From Micropterix aruncella (Eukaryota > Arthropoda > Insecta > Lepidoptera > Micropterigidae), in NCBI GenBank assembly GCA_944548615.1, contig OX155955.1:17673151-17737150 (forward strand): a stretch of DNA of 64,000 nt, given 5' to 3'. Under the pieces are notes generated by a model that was given only the letters and a program-made list of their open reading frames with translations, was not told where the DNA came from and did no database searches. Of the stretch, positions 23,125-33,779 are shown piece after piece. Made by a program: the position numbers and the translations under genes. Numbering within the stretch: position 1 is the first letter of the stretch; each line of letters opens with the position of its first letter.

Positions 23125-23255
23125 GAAAATCACATCAGGCATGTGGTGGCCGAAATCGTTGATGCAGTGCTGGAGGCGTTCTTGGAAATTTGCGTAGACT
23201 CTCTCCAACATCGCTCTTTCAACTTGGGCGACTTCCACGCGAATTGCGTGGAATG
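23125..23255 (-). pseudogene. Tc1/mariner transposase C-terminal fragment (left arm)
   Basis: The minus strand reads AIRVEVAQVERAMLERVYAN, then FQERLQHCINDFGHHMPD and VIFHT to a TGA. It retains the 'VYANFQE' segment missing from the right arm, so this arm is the fuller version of the same transposase tail. Confidence 0.75.
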
Positions 23256-23299
23256 ATTTTTTCTAATGGGGACACCTCAAGGCTAAAGTATACGATAAC

Positions 23300-23437
23300 A
23301 AGCCCCGAACTCTGGACGAATTGAAGGACGCAATTCGCGTGGAAGTCGCCCAAGTTGAAAGAGCGATGTTGGAACGCCTCCAGCACTGCATCAATGATTT
23401 CGGCCACCACATGCCTGATGTGATTTTCCACACTTGA
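23300..23437 (+). pseudogene. Tc1/mariner transposase C-terminal fragment (right arm)
   Basis: Plus-strand frame ending TGA near 23437. It reads PRTLDELKDAIRVEVAQVER, then MLERLQHCINDFG and ends GHHMPDVIFHT. This is the usual C-terminal tail of mariner-type transposases ('PRTxxELKxAIxxE...'). Compared with the left arm it lacks a ~20-bp segment coding for 'VYANFQE', so one arm has a deletion. The DDE/D catalytic core is absent. Confidence 0.75.
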
Positions 23438-23559
23438 CTGTCTCAAATGCTATTTCCTTGCGAACCTGATTCCATCAATAAATATGTTTTTGAGTAAAAA
23501 TTAACTATTTTATGATTTTTTTAAAACCGTCCGTCCTCACTGCCGCACCCTGTATAATT

Positions 23560-24420
23560 AGTATATATTTAAAATCACTGAAAGCTAATAAAATGTCTGG
23601 TCGATTAGGTTCGGTTCCATTCAGATAAGTGAAATCAGGTTTCATATTCATAACTTTGCAGAAAACGGTAAGAAAATCGGCTGTCAGCCCCGAGCAATAC
23701 AGCTATAACTTCAATAAATGGGGACATATATAGTCTGTATTTATGTATTTACCTACCTGGGGCTAAGACTGAGAAATGTACATAAAAGCTTCAATGCCGT
23801 AACATTTTAAAACCTACATATACTCGTATATGAAAGTTTTCAGGGTTTACAATATTATGTTCTTAACATTTAAAAAAATTAAAAGAAAACATTCCAGAAA
23901 ACCAAAGAGATGCTGATAAGCCAATCATTCTATGACGTAATCGAATTTTAATTCCTATTGTATTACGTGGCTTTAAAATTTACAATTTTTTAATTATTTC
24001 AGCACTTGATTGTAAATCCATTTTATTATTGTTTAGAATGTTATTTGATTATTTTAGTGGAATCCTTTTTTGTCATATGTAGTGGCTATATAATAAAAAC
24101 ACAACGTAACATGTTTTACAGCGATGTAATAATCGTTTTTTTTTTGTTTCTTTACCTTTCAGTTAACCCATTTACAACCGCGTTACAATATGAGCGCATC
24201 AAAGGACGAGTGATTAAAAAAACTTCCGATACCAGTCTAATCTACTATTCTGTGAGTTTAGAGTAATAATGCACGTCAAATATATGCCAAAATGATTTCA
24301 CTCTATTACCTCAAACCCCAGTCACTTCATAATATATGCGAGCAGTGAATAATAGGGTGTTGCTTTTCCTTAATGTAACGCCTTAGCGAATGAGCTCTAT
24401 AACAATCTAATAGATAAGCT
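23560..24420. other. AT-rich spacer
   Basis: No recognised feature. The 86-codon frame at 24006-24266 is phenylalanine/tyrosine-rich, as expected for random AT-rich DNA. Confidence 0.5.
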
Positions 24421-24424
24421 TATT

Positions 24425-24580
24425 CTCCTGTCCATCCTAGAACGGGCTAGTCCCAGTTGGGTGACAGAATCAAGTAAGCGAAAGGTTTAGGTTTTGCCAT
24501 TCGGTTCCTGTTAGTTTTAAAAGCAAAAACAATGTTTTATAGTAATTAATTCTTAAATAAATTAATAAATAAATATTAAA
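24425..24580 (+). repeat. Repeat family D, copy 1
   Basis: Aligns with 46079-46235: 'AGAACGGGCTAGTCCCA', 'TTGGGTGACAGAATCAA' and 'TTTTGCCATTCGGTTCCTGT' in one, with few changes in the other, then 'CAATGTTTTATAGTAATTAA'. Class is unknown. Confidence 0.8.
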
Positions 24581-24589
24581 GACGAGACA

Positions 24590-25835
24590 ATATTTTCATA
24601 AAAGCATCAGACACCATTTTTTATTAAATTAGGTAGAAAAGAAACCGAAATACGTAGGTATTTTAATTTTAGAAAAGATTTGTCATCACTTTTGTTTTTT
24701 TTATTAAAGTGAGCATTTATTATATTTAGTTTTAATATTATTTTTGAGTTATTCATGTTTATGTCGATGGAAATAATATTTTTTACCTAAATATATATTC
24801 AATCCTAATTTTATGACCATTTCAGCTGTATGAAGTATACTGAATAGGAATAAACTAAATGAATAATATAAATACATTTTATTCATTTTTTTTTATTTTT
24901 CTATTATTTTATTTTCATCAGTATTGTGCACAAACAGGCTTATATAAATTCACTAGTACCACAATATGTCAGCCTACCTTAACACGGTCAGAGCTCAGTT
25001 AGATAGGACTTAGCGATACTCAGTTAGGTAGTCATAATGAATAAAGTTTTGAAGTTAAATTTTCAACTGAGAATTTAGTGGAAAAAGGGTATCCTGCCAC
25101 CGTCTCTTAAAAGAATTAAGCGCAATGCGCGGGCGAATTGTGAGGGCTAAAGAGATTATCGGGGAAACTGAACAATACATTCATTTGCATTTACATCCCT
25201 ACCATATAAAATAATTGTTTACAGCTAGACTAAAAGAAATTAGAACCCTTTTCTCTATGTATTTCAAAGTAGGTACACCTATATAAATCAGTGAGAATCT
25301 AGGGGATTGTTCAATCAATGGTATTCCGAAGTATTGGAACTGCAGTATTCTCGAATGAAACGTGGAAGTTGCAATGAAATCTTTAAGTCACGTACGTCAT
25401 TACCACAAGAGAGCGTTTCTCAAATTTAGAGCGATGTCTTATTTAATACGCGGGGAAAAGTATTTTAACTAGTTGTAATGGTGAAACCGAAATTGCTGGA
25501 CTAATTTGTTGCACTCGTAAATTTGCAAACATATTACGTGTCATGTTTACGTATGAAAATTACGTATTATCAGATTGTCGATTAGACGTAATGTCATTAA
25601 ACGTAGTGTTATAGCATAATGTTAAAAATTTAAAATAAGGTTAGTTTTCTCTTTTTTTGGTTTCTCTATATTTTTTTTGTATTTAATAAATTATGATTAA
25701 GACGTATTCTACCTGGGTCTATCTAATCAAATCTGTATGGTGTATGTTCGAATTATCGTAATATAACTTTTTTTTATATTTTATTATCCTCGCGGTAATA
25801 GCCCACCTAACAATGATTATCTTACTGGCCGCCGG
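24590..25835. other. AT-rich DNA without recognised genes
   Basis: No supported feature. A GC-richer patch at 25090-25160 holds no open frame of note. Confidence 0.5.
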
Positions 25836-25839
25836 CTTT

Positions 25840-25926
25840 TATAACATCACGTGGCAATAATCAGGTGGTCACCCATCCAAGTACTGACTACGCCCAACTC
25901 TGCTTAACTTCGGTGATCTGACGGAA
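25840..25926 (-). repeat. 5S rRNA-derived repeat (SINE3-like or 5S pseudogene)
   Basis: On the minus strand the sequence from 25923 downward reads GTCAGATCACCGAAGTTAAG, then CAGAGTTGGGC and AGTACTTGGATGGGTGACC. This is the internal control region of 5S rRNA (A box through C box), with substitutions. The 5' ~45 nt of 5S rRNA are not recognisable, and the 3' end turns into unrelated sequence (GATTATTGCCACGTGATG). That fits a 5S-headed SINE better than a working 5S gene. Confidence 0.7.
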
Positions 25927-25929
25927 ACC

Positions 25930-27295
25930 AGTGTTTTTAACAGTCAATTATATACAGCTATATAATTTAAGCCTAATATACCTAGCGAATAATGTCAATG
26001 TTATGTTTATCAATACCGTAAACAAATCATTAAAAAATAGTAATACTATTGCACTGGACCTCAACGCATTGCAATGTCAGTATTGTAATGCCATGGTAAT
26101 GTCAGTATTATTATGGAAATGAAGCAGAGCGAAATTGCAGGTCGAAATATCGGAGTCGTTATCAAATTGTCCAGAAAGACAGTTGTATCATCCATACTTC
26201 TTATACGTCGAAATGCAAGCAAAAGTTCAGATGGTACATAGTCCATACTTATTTGATGATTAATAACGACACAGCATAAAATCGGCAAAGACACCGCTAT
26301 ATTCTGGTAAGACAACTGACAGCTTTTGGCGTCATGTTGCAAGTGACAACCGGTAACTTTTCGTAACATACCGTACTTGCCATACTTTGCTCCAACAGAA
26401 TTCCACATTTTTCTTGACTTTACTTAACGGGTTATTTTTTTTTAAAGGAAATTCAACTTCGTGGATATAGTAAAAAACGCTTTCCAAGCATTTAATAATT
26501 CCTATCTCTAAAGTTTTATAGAAGAGGCCTTGATCAACTCCTACATACATAGGTCACTCTGAAAGTTTCCGGGATTGGCTACTTACATAAAAAAAATTAA
26601 AAGAATACAACATTTGAAAATGGAACTCTTGGATGTCAGATAAAAGTTCTTTCATCTAACTATCATTTGTTTGTTGACTAATATCACTGTCATTGTGGTG
26701 TCATTTCAAAAATGCGTGTCTGCATTAGAATAGATTTAAATCATGAAAATTTTCATGAAACGAAGCAGATCCACCACGAGTCATGTACTGTCAATCCCAC
26801 ACAAAAATTTGGCTGCATCATGCGAAACTACTGATCCGATTTCAAAAAATCTTCTACTAACGGAAAGCTGTTATCGACGTGTGCTATAGGCTAAATTTTA
26901 TTGTGATAATTATTAGTTTTCAATACTAAATAAGTATATTTGTAAATCGAATCAGAGAAAAATGAGCTGCTAAGTTGATTTGGTGACGTGCGCTGACGAA
27001 ATAGTTTGATATAAGTGAAAACAATGTAGAAGGAAAATGTTGGCTCTGATGAGATTTATTGAAAAGTGTGCAACAGTATAAATCCAACTTTCATATTTAA
27101 GCTACAATACCTGATTTTATATCTTTTAAAAATTATGAAAAACAATTAGGCAATGTTTAGTTGAAGACATTAGCAATAATATATAAATTACTATCAAAAT
27201 AAATTATTCCATCATTACGAGTGTCAAATAGTCATAAAATTAGCCATTTACTGTAGGTTATTATATGGTATTGTTTTAAAGATATCATAAGATTA
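25930..27295. other. AT-rich DNA without confirmed genes
   Basis: Contains unsupported frames, including a 115-codon minus-strand frame (26061-26408) with no visible domain. Confidence 0.45.
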
Positions 27296-27299
27296 GTAA

Positions 27300-27960
27300 C
27301 GCGTGAAGGCACGTCGAAATATCTAGCGGAGGTGCAGCGGCGGCTGGACCACCTAGGTCAGCGATCAGCAGAAGGTGTCTACCTATTATTAAGGGATAAT
27401 GTAGCTACAAGGAGCATAGGGCGCCAGGCCACCGAGCGCTGGGCGGTTCGTTGGTTGTGCAAGCAGATCCTGTACCGGAAGCAGGCTTCTGCGCGGCGAA
27501 TTTACGGGAGTACAGGGTAACACCGCTTGAGAGGCTGGCTGCTCATTCAAGGAAGTTTGTCGGAGAAGGGTCGTGGGGGAAACTCTCAGCGAGCGCGGAT
27601 CTGCGCGTTATTTAGAAAAGTGCGGTGTCTTGCGTGAAGTGAGACTCGCCTTGATGAGGCGTCCGGTATGGGGGAAGGAAAGAAGCCTAAAATTTGGTGA
27701 GCTTCTGCGTTTCTGTATATCGCGATACAACTATATTTTTCTTTATTTCTGGCTCATAATCTGATTCTCTGCTCGATCGACTGGCGGGTTGGGACGATAG
27801 AAGAGCGGCGGCGACGGCCAGACAAATTCAGCGGGACCGTTACCAGCGCCCTCTCTACGGGTGATCCGGCTATTACGGCATACTATGCTCCGCACCGTGA
27901 CCGACAGATGGCGCTTTGCGGGGAAGGCGTCGGCCAAGAAATAACCAATCGATATTACTA
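27300..27960. other. GC-richer segment with unsupported open frames
   Basis: Frames at 27332-27520 (+), 27573-27764 (+) and 27743-27937 (-) are each about 63 codons. The first is rich in R/Q/L ('RRLDHLGQRSAEGVYLLLRD') and looks coding-like, but I cannot assign it. It may be a decayed retroelement gene. Confidence 0.3.
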
Positions 27961-28547
27961 AAATGAAATACGGAATTGTATGGAACGGGAATATATCTCA
28001 AAGGAAAATTAGGAAGATTAAATAAAAATCCGGGATGTTAAATAAATGAGAAAATCAATAATTACAAATTAAATAAAGGATAGATAACGAGAGTATCGGA
28101 GTGAGAATACAAAGGAAGCCGATGGTGGGAAAACTACTGATTAAAGGAATATATTTGTATTGGAAATGGGTGAGGAATATGCCACAAATGAAAACGGAAA
28201 ATTATAATTGACAAACTAGTTAAGGAAGGAAGATAGAAGATATTTTTTTTTTAGAAGTATTAATCTACTGTTTCTTGGGAGAGCTCCTCCACGGTGGCAA
28301 ACAAAGGAACGGAATAAACTAGGAATAGCAAAAAAAAATAAAAAGGCGATTGAATATTACTAAAGGAGGAAGAACAAAGATATTTAGGTAAGGTAGCTAG
28401 AGGGAGAAGGTATATGAACGGAAGAGGATAATTAAATATATATTTCTTTTTTTTACTTCGTGTAGCCCCTTTTCGCCTTTTTTCCCTTCATAAAAAAAAA
28501 TGAAATTATAACTCAATGTTAAAGTGATTTAAAATATGTGCTTTATT

Positions 28548-29095
28548 TTTTACGACATAGGAAAGGTAAAATCAAGAAAAGTATTGGAAACAAATATTCA
28601 TAATTATATTTTACAGTCTTATTTTACGAAAGAGGAAACGTAAATCGAGCCAAGAATATTTAAAACTAGAATATTTATTTAAAGTTGTATTTCACAGTTT
28701 TATTTTACGGAAGAGGAAAAAAAAAAACGTAAATCAAGATGAAAAATATTTAAAATGATATTTAAAATTATATTTTACAGTTTATTTTGCGAACGAGGAA
28801 ATGTAAATCAAGATGAAAATGTTTAAAACAATATTTAAAATTATATTTTACAGTTTCCTTTTATGGAAGAGGAAATGTAAATCAAGATAAAAAGATATTT
28901 AAGAACGATGTTTAAAATTATATTTTACAGTTTATTTTACGAACGAGGAAATATAAATCAAGATGAAAATGTTTAAAACAATGTTTAAAATTATATTTTA
29001 GTTTCCTTTTATGGAATAGGAAATGTAAATCAAGATAAAAAAGATACTTAAGAACGATGTTTAAAATTATATTTTACAGTTTTATTTTACGACCT
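28548..29095 (+). repeat. Minisatellite with ~75-bp units in a dimeric pattern
   Basis: The phrase AAATTATATTTTACAGTTT recurs at intervals of roughly 73-80 bp, followed alternately by 'ATTTTACGAACGAGG' (type 1) or 'CCTTTTATGGAAGAGG' (type 2) and then 'AAATGTAAATCAAGAT'. About seven units are present. The 3' ones (from 28770) alternate 1-2-1-2, giving a ~147-bp higher-order unit. The 5' units are more diverged. Confidence 0.8.
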
Positions 29096-29099
29096 TTCA

Positions 29100-30340
29100 C
29101 CCCAGCGGGTTGTGACCATTATTTCTAATCTCGCTCTTTTATGGCGAATATTGGTATTAAATATTTATGGTACAGAATGGGTCTGGATTTCTTGTTCTTT
29201 TAGAAATTACGATTGCTTAATACTATTGTCGCACCGTACTTATCGCACCAACCTTACCGGAACCCGTGAGGATTTTCTAGAAGTTTCATTTGGGTAAGAT
29301 ATAAAGAATTTTAGGGATACCTATTTCAGCGTATTAGGAAATCAACCATTGTAATAAATAAGGTACTTATTAATTATTTTTTTTTATTTGCGAGGTAGGT
29401 CACGTCCTTCCGAAAGACCCCTAGCCAAACTCCGTCTACCTTGCGTCCGGTTTCTACAGCCGGTTTTATATATAGAATTTAATTATTTTTAAATAGAGAA
29501 AATAGAGAAAGTGAAAGAACCAAGAACAGAAAATATGCAAAAAATGTGTGAGCCCCAACCGGGTTGTGTCGCGCTACCTCTCTCGTATAATGAAAAAAAT
29601 GTATTAACTATTTTCTAGATAATTAAATACTTATATGGCCCTACGGCCTGCCAAAATTACAATCGAATACCACAGTATTCCGATATAAATAACGAGAACT
29701 AATTATATAAGAAAATGAACATGGCATATACTATGAGATTAATCCCCATAAAGAAACAAGAGAAAAATGAAATCCTACAAATTAACCAAAGAAAGAAGAA
29801 AGAACCAACATAAAAAAAAAACCAGTCCCCAAACCGACGGTCGTCTCTGTAATGACGGAAAAACACCTTATAGTTTCTGGAGACATGAGCTAAGTATCAT
29901 CTATATATAATTAAATTCCTACCTTGGAAATCTGAGCACTGAATCTAACACATTTAAAAATTCTTTCCAATCGGCAAAAACTAGAGTGACTCGAAGTAGG
30001 GTTTTCTTCTATCTGCAACGGCGGCCCGAGGCGCGACCGCCTCAGACCGCCTTCAACCCAAAAAGTGATGACCGGCAAGTATGTTTCTTTGTCCGGCTCG
30101 CAACTATCGGATACGATTTCTACCTACCTATTGGCCTTCTAGAATGTTCCAAAATGAATTAGTGCGTAGAGCGCGTCTGAATTTATTTATAGAGAGCGTT
30201 TGGCACTCATTGTTTGACTTTAATTATTTTAACTTTTATTTATTTATGTTTAATATTATCTATTACTTATGAGAGGAAAGGACACATCGTAGATGGTTGC
30301 AACACAGGGTGTTGCAATCTGAGAGGGACGTTTTAAATGA
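29100..30340. other. Non-coding spacer
   Basis: No domain, TIR or LINE signature seen. Short frames at 29112-29297 and 30081-30272 are unsupported. Confidence 0.45.
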
Positions 30341-30347
30341 TTGCACT

Positions 30348-31096
30348 GGCCCGTATTCCGTTTCTCGCGAGCTTAAATTTAGCTGGTTTTAAAAATTAAG
30401 ATGTTAAGCACCTTCGCTATTTTGTTGGTATTCCGTTTCATCAAAATTAAGAACCGGTCTTAAATCTCATAATTTCCGTTTTGTCTATGGCCGTTCTAAA
30501 GCGGGTTTTAATTTTGACAGCTCGCCGCCCGGTCAGTCGCCCGATAGCTCGCCGCCGCGCCGTTTCGTGTTTGTGTGTCGATTCGCGTTTTCGTTTGTTT
30601 TGAAATAAAATGGCAAACAATAATAAGGAGAATATACAGGGCGATTTATTATAACCTACAAAAAATACACAGGATTTTTAGGGCAAGATATAGATATAAA
30701 TAAACGATTACTTACGATAATCTGCACTCATCATCTCTTCTTCGATTTAAAAACCAATGCTGAGAAAACATCTTTGAAAATTTCAACACGAAAAGTCTTC
30801 GGAATCACAAGCAAAAACAAGTTACACTGCTGTCAGACGAATACTGATCGATTTTAGACCATTCTTAGATAAGACTCCGAACAAGACCCATCCGCCATGA
30901 CAGTTGTAGAAACGGAATACCAAAAAGGGTCTCGACGGTGCTTAACGTCAATTTAAGCACCTGATGATCTCTAGATAAGCACGCGCCAGTTAGGACCTAT
31001 GAAAGGGAATACCAAAACGTGACATCAAAATTGAGCGTCGTTTTAGCACCTTTTTAGACCTCAATTTAGGCACCTGCGAGAAACGGAATACGGGTC
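30348..31096. mobile_element. PIF/Harbinger-like non-autonomous DNA transposon
   Basis: The terminal inverted repeats are GGCCCGTATTCCGTTTCTCG at the left and the complement of GACCCGTATTCCGTTTCTCG at the right. They are flanked by a 3-bp direct repeat ACT (30345-30347 and 31097-31099). A 3-bp target duplication and G-rich start fit PIF/Harbinger. About 90 bp inside each end lies a second copy of GGTATTCCSTTTCAT, again in inverted orientation. A 14-codon frame, MANNNKENIQGDLL, at 30610 is all that could remain of a gene. No DDE domain is present. Confidence 0.65.
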
Positions 31097-31099
31097 ACT

Positions 31100-32510
31100 A
31101 TATACAAAACGGTAGCGTCTCAAAAGGACTATTAGCTGATAGATTTCTATTTTTAGCCACTCTCCAAGCTTCACTTACACATATTTAATATGTATCCTAC
31201 ATTTTTATAGGGTAGGAGTAAGAACTAAGATTTGGAGGAAAATAAAACTTCCACATGTTTGAAACCGCTGTCCAGAGGTGGTCCGTCGTTAGCTGCTGCC
31301 GCCGCGGTCAGACTGCAAATATTTGCTTTACACCTTAAGGTAAAGCCGCGTCCTCCACTTCTCCCTTCTTCCTTCTCCGCCGTCTGTTTAATCCAAAGCC
31401 AAGGACCGCTAGGTTCAAGTATATTTACCCAGCGTGATTATGTGTTCTGCTGCGATTTTATTCCAACAGAGGGAAAAGAAGTGCAAGCTCTTAAATGCCA
31501 ATCCCTCACTAATAGCAGCGGAGCGTAAGATACCTTTGAGCATTTTTATGCTGCGTACCAATTTGCGGGTACATAAATAAACATGAACAATAATTACTAT
31601 TTATTCAGAAATACTTCCTATTATTAAATGACCTATACAATAAAACCTTAATTAATCAAGAAGATATAGTTACGTTACAAGGTTTAACCTTGTATGTACA
31701 AAATGTTAAGGTTACACATAAATTGTACTACAGAAAGGAGTTGAATCACACTGTGTATGATACTATTAATAGAACAATATTAAACTACACTGAATTTTTT
31801 TAATTGCCAGTGAAACAATTTAGGTATAGTATGAACAAACCTAATTTGTAAAACAACATACTTTAAGATCAACGATAAATGAATGATCAAGATGCCTGGT
31901 GTTAATTTAAGCTAGTTATTTAATTCGATTTTTTTTGTTACCGTACCTTTATTCTGTTCTTTTCCTTATTCTAATATTTATTTTCATATTTTCAACGGAC
32001 TTGAAAATATGCATTTTATGCAACAATAGTACCAAAAGTGGTAAATCTTCAGCGAGTGTGTGAAATATATGCAATTTTATTTTATTATTTTGAAAAACTG
32101 CATGTAATGCAACGATACTAGGAACCAAAAGTGACCATTCTTTAACGAGTGTCTATGAATTTTATCTATGGAATTTTTAAATTTTATTTTATACAGCGTT
32201 TACGAAAATTTAAGGCAACACGTACCTATTATGCAAATCTATGGACAATCAAAAGTTTTCACAATTAAACTAGACATATTGTTACCTCGCAAGAAGAAAA
32301 TATGAAGAGAATACAGTTTTTACGTACATAAAATGGTAAAGGGGTTAAATATTGAGGAAAAGATTAGAAAAGCAACATTATAAATTTAATAGATATATAG
32401 TATTTAACTAATTACAGATTTAACTAATTAAATTAAGTGACAGCAGCAATCATTTTAACTTTTTATTACAAAAATTATAATATAATATAAAATAGGACAA
32501 AGAAGGAGCC
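31100..32510. other. Mostly AT-rich, one coding-like GC patch
   Basis: A 98-codon frame at 31232-31528 lies in a GC-richer patch but shows no domain. The rest (31530-32510) is AT-rich and featureless to me. Confidence 0.35.
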
Positions 32511-32514
32511 TCCA

Positions 32515-32830
32515 CGAAGATTGTGCACATTTTCGACTGTCTAGTCTAACAATCGGGCGTCCCTAGAAACGGTGAGTCTAAACTCACCGGCCAATCCTTC
32601 TACTGCCGGGCCAAAGGACACTGGTAAGAAGCCGAACCAATCTAGTCCACTGCGGCTACACAGAGAATTAAAATACGACTGTGGAACGCTTTAGGATGAA
32701 GACCACCTCTTATACTGCCTGCAACTGTCAATTCTAATGACACACCGGGGACTACAAGAGACAAACACAAAGGCGGCATATTTTTGGATAGATGTGTCCT
32801 AACCTGGCTCTGACACGTTAAATAAATAAA
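32515..32830 (+). pseudogene. Jockey/I-like LINE C-terminal fragment
   Basis: Disrupted plus-strand reading gives 'CGTL*DEDHLLYCLQLS', then 'THRGLQETNTKAAYFWIDVS' and a stop. It matches the C-terminus of the minus-strand fragment at 36724-37640 ('CGTLQDDYYLRSCPQL', 'HQDLQEVNDKAIQSAYFWRD'), a cysteine-containing tail typical of Jockey/I-group LINE proteins. At least two in-frame stops show it is dead. Confidence 0.65.
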
Positions 32831-32935
32831 GTAATTACATTAACCTTTAAACCCTACCGTTATTACTGCACTGAAAGCAAGCATTGGATGATTAATTAAG
32901 TAAACCTTAATTTCGAAAAGTTTGGTTGTACGATC

Positions 32936-32938
<3 letters not shown>

Positions 32939-32966
<28 letters not shown>

Positions 32967-33771
32967 CTCTTTATTTGCACTTAAAAAGTATATAAAAAAG
33001 GCGAGCTTATTGCCACATGGCAATGTCTTACAGCTAACCTAAACATAGTGGTACATGCGCGCATTGTGAAAATAAAGATTATTACATAACATACAGACAA
33101 GTGGAAGAATTTAAGACTAATAATGCCCGAGGAGAGGAAATTGGGAGAGGAACAGGAGTGAAAGGGAAGAACTGGTTACTTCTTAGAAAAGTAGTAATCC
33201 TTAAGGTGAGTCTTAAACGATGGTAAAGAAGGCGAGTTTCGTATATTTGCTGGGAGATCGTTCCAGAGTCTTGCACCATGGACACAGAAAGAATAGGAAT
33301 AGAAATCACTATTATGACTCGGAATTTTTAATAAACTGTCAGAGGCTGACCGAAGTACGAGACCGTGGGAACTTAGTGGTTCAAAAAGCTCCTGGAGATA
33401 AGATGGTGTTAATTGGGTGAGTACACGATATAGGAGAGCCAGTATATGAACATTTCTTCTTTGGCGTATTGGCAACCACTTTAACTGTGCCCTATAGTCG
33501 GACACGTGATCATACTTACGTAGACCGAAGATGAATCGTATGCATACATTTTGCAAACGTTGAAGTTTGTTGAGCAGTTCCTCTGATAAATCGAGATAAG
33601 CCACATCTGCATAGTCAAGGAGAGGCAAGAGGAGAGACTGTGCAAGAGATTTTTTTGTGTCCATAGGAAGAAATCTTCTGAGTGTTTGCAGAGGGTGAAA
33701 ACTAGCAAATATTTTACGACTTACCTCGTCCACGTGTGGTTGCCAGGATAAATGTTCATCGATAATTAGAC
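32939..33771 (-). mobile_element. 5'-truncated CR1/L2-like LINE with 8-bp target duplication
   Basis: Flanked by CGATCTAA at 32931-32938 and 33772-33779. On the minus strand the order is the C-terminal part of the RT protein, a 3' UTR with a short hairpin (ATTGCC-4 nt-GGCAAT at 33009-33024) and a (TTA)n tail (plus 32939-32963). The same family occurs at 57086-57935. Confidence 0.8.
33176..33770 (-). pseudogene. CR1/L2-like reverse transcriptase, C-terminal ~200 residues
   Basis: A continuous open frame on the minus strand ends with TAA at 33178-33176. It begins at the truncation point with LIIDEHLSWQPHVDEVSRKI, then SLLLPLLDYADVAYLDL, LNKLQRLQNVCIRFIFGLRK, WLPIRQRRNVHILALLYR and HGARLWNDLPANIR. 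This is the standard post-catalytic region of CR1/L2/Jockey-group RTs. The frame is intact, but the endonuclease and catalytic RT core are missing through 5' truncation, which is normal for LINE copies. The related copy at 57364-57935 carries a nonsense codon. Confidence 0.8.
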
Positions 33772-33779
33772 CGATCTAA

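Larger units (their letters stand above)
23001..23552. mobile_element. Tc1/mariner-derived inverted-duplication element
   Basis: 552 bp, flanked by TA at 22999-23000 and 23553-23554. The terminal inverted repeats begin CAGGGTGCGGCAGTGAGGAC. The arms (about 23001-23254 and 23328-23552) are inverted copies of the same 3' end of a transposon, including the last codons of its transposase. TA target, TIR type and C-terminus identify Tc1/mariner. The element has no catalytic domain and would move only with help in trans. Confidence 0.8.

Noticed and set aside
26061..26408. 115-codon minus-strand frame as a gene
   Set aside because: No domain, no start context and AT-driven composition.
26545..26600. 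Sequence near 26550 (AGGTCACTCTGAAAGTTTCC) resembling a mariner 5' end
   Set aside because: I found no matching inverted repeat or transposase frame downstream.
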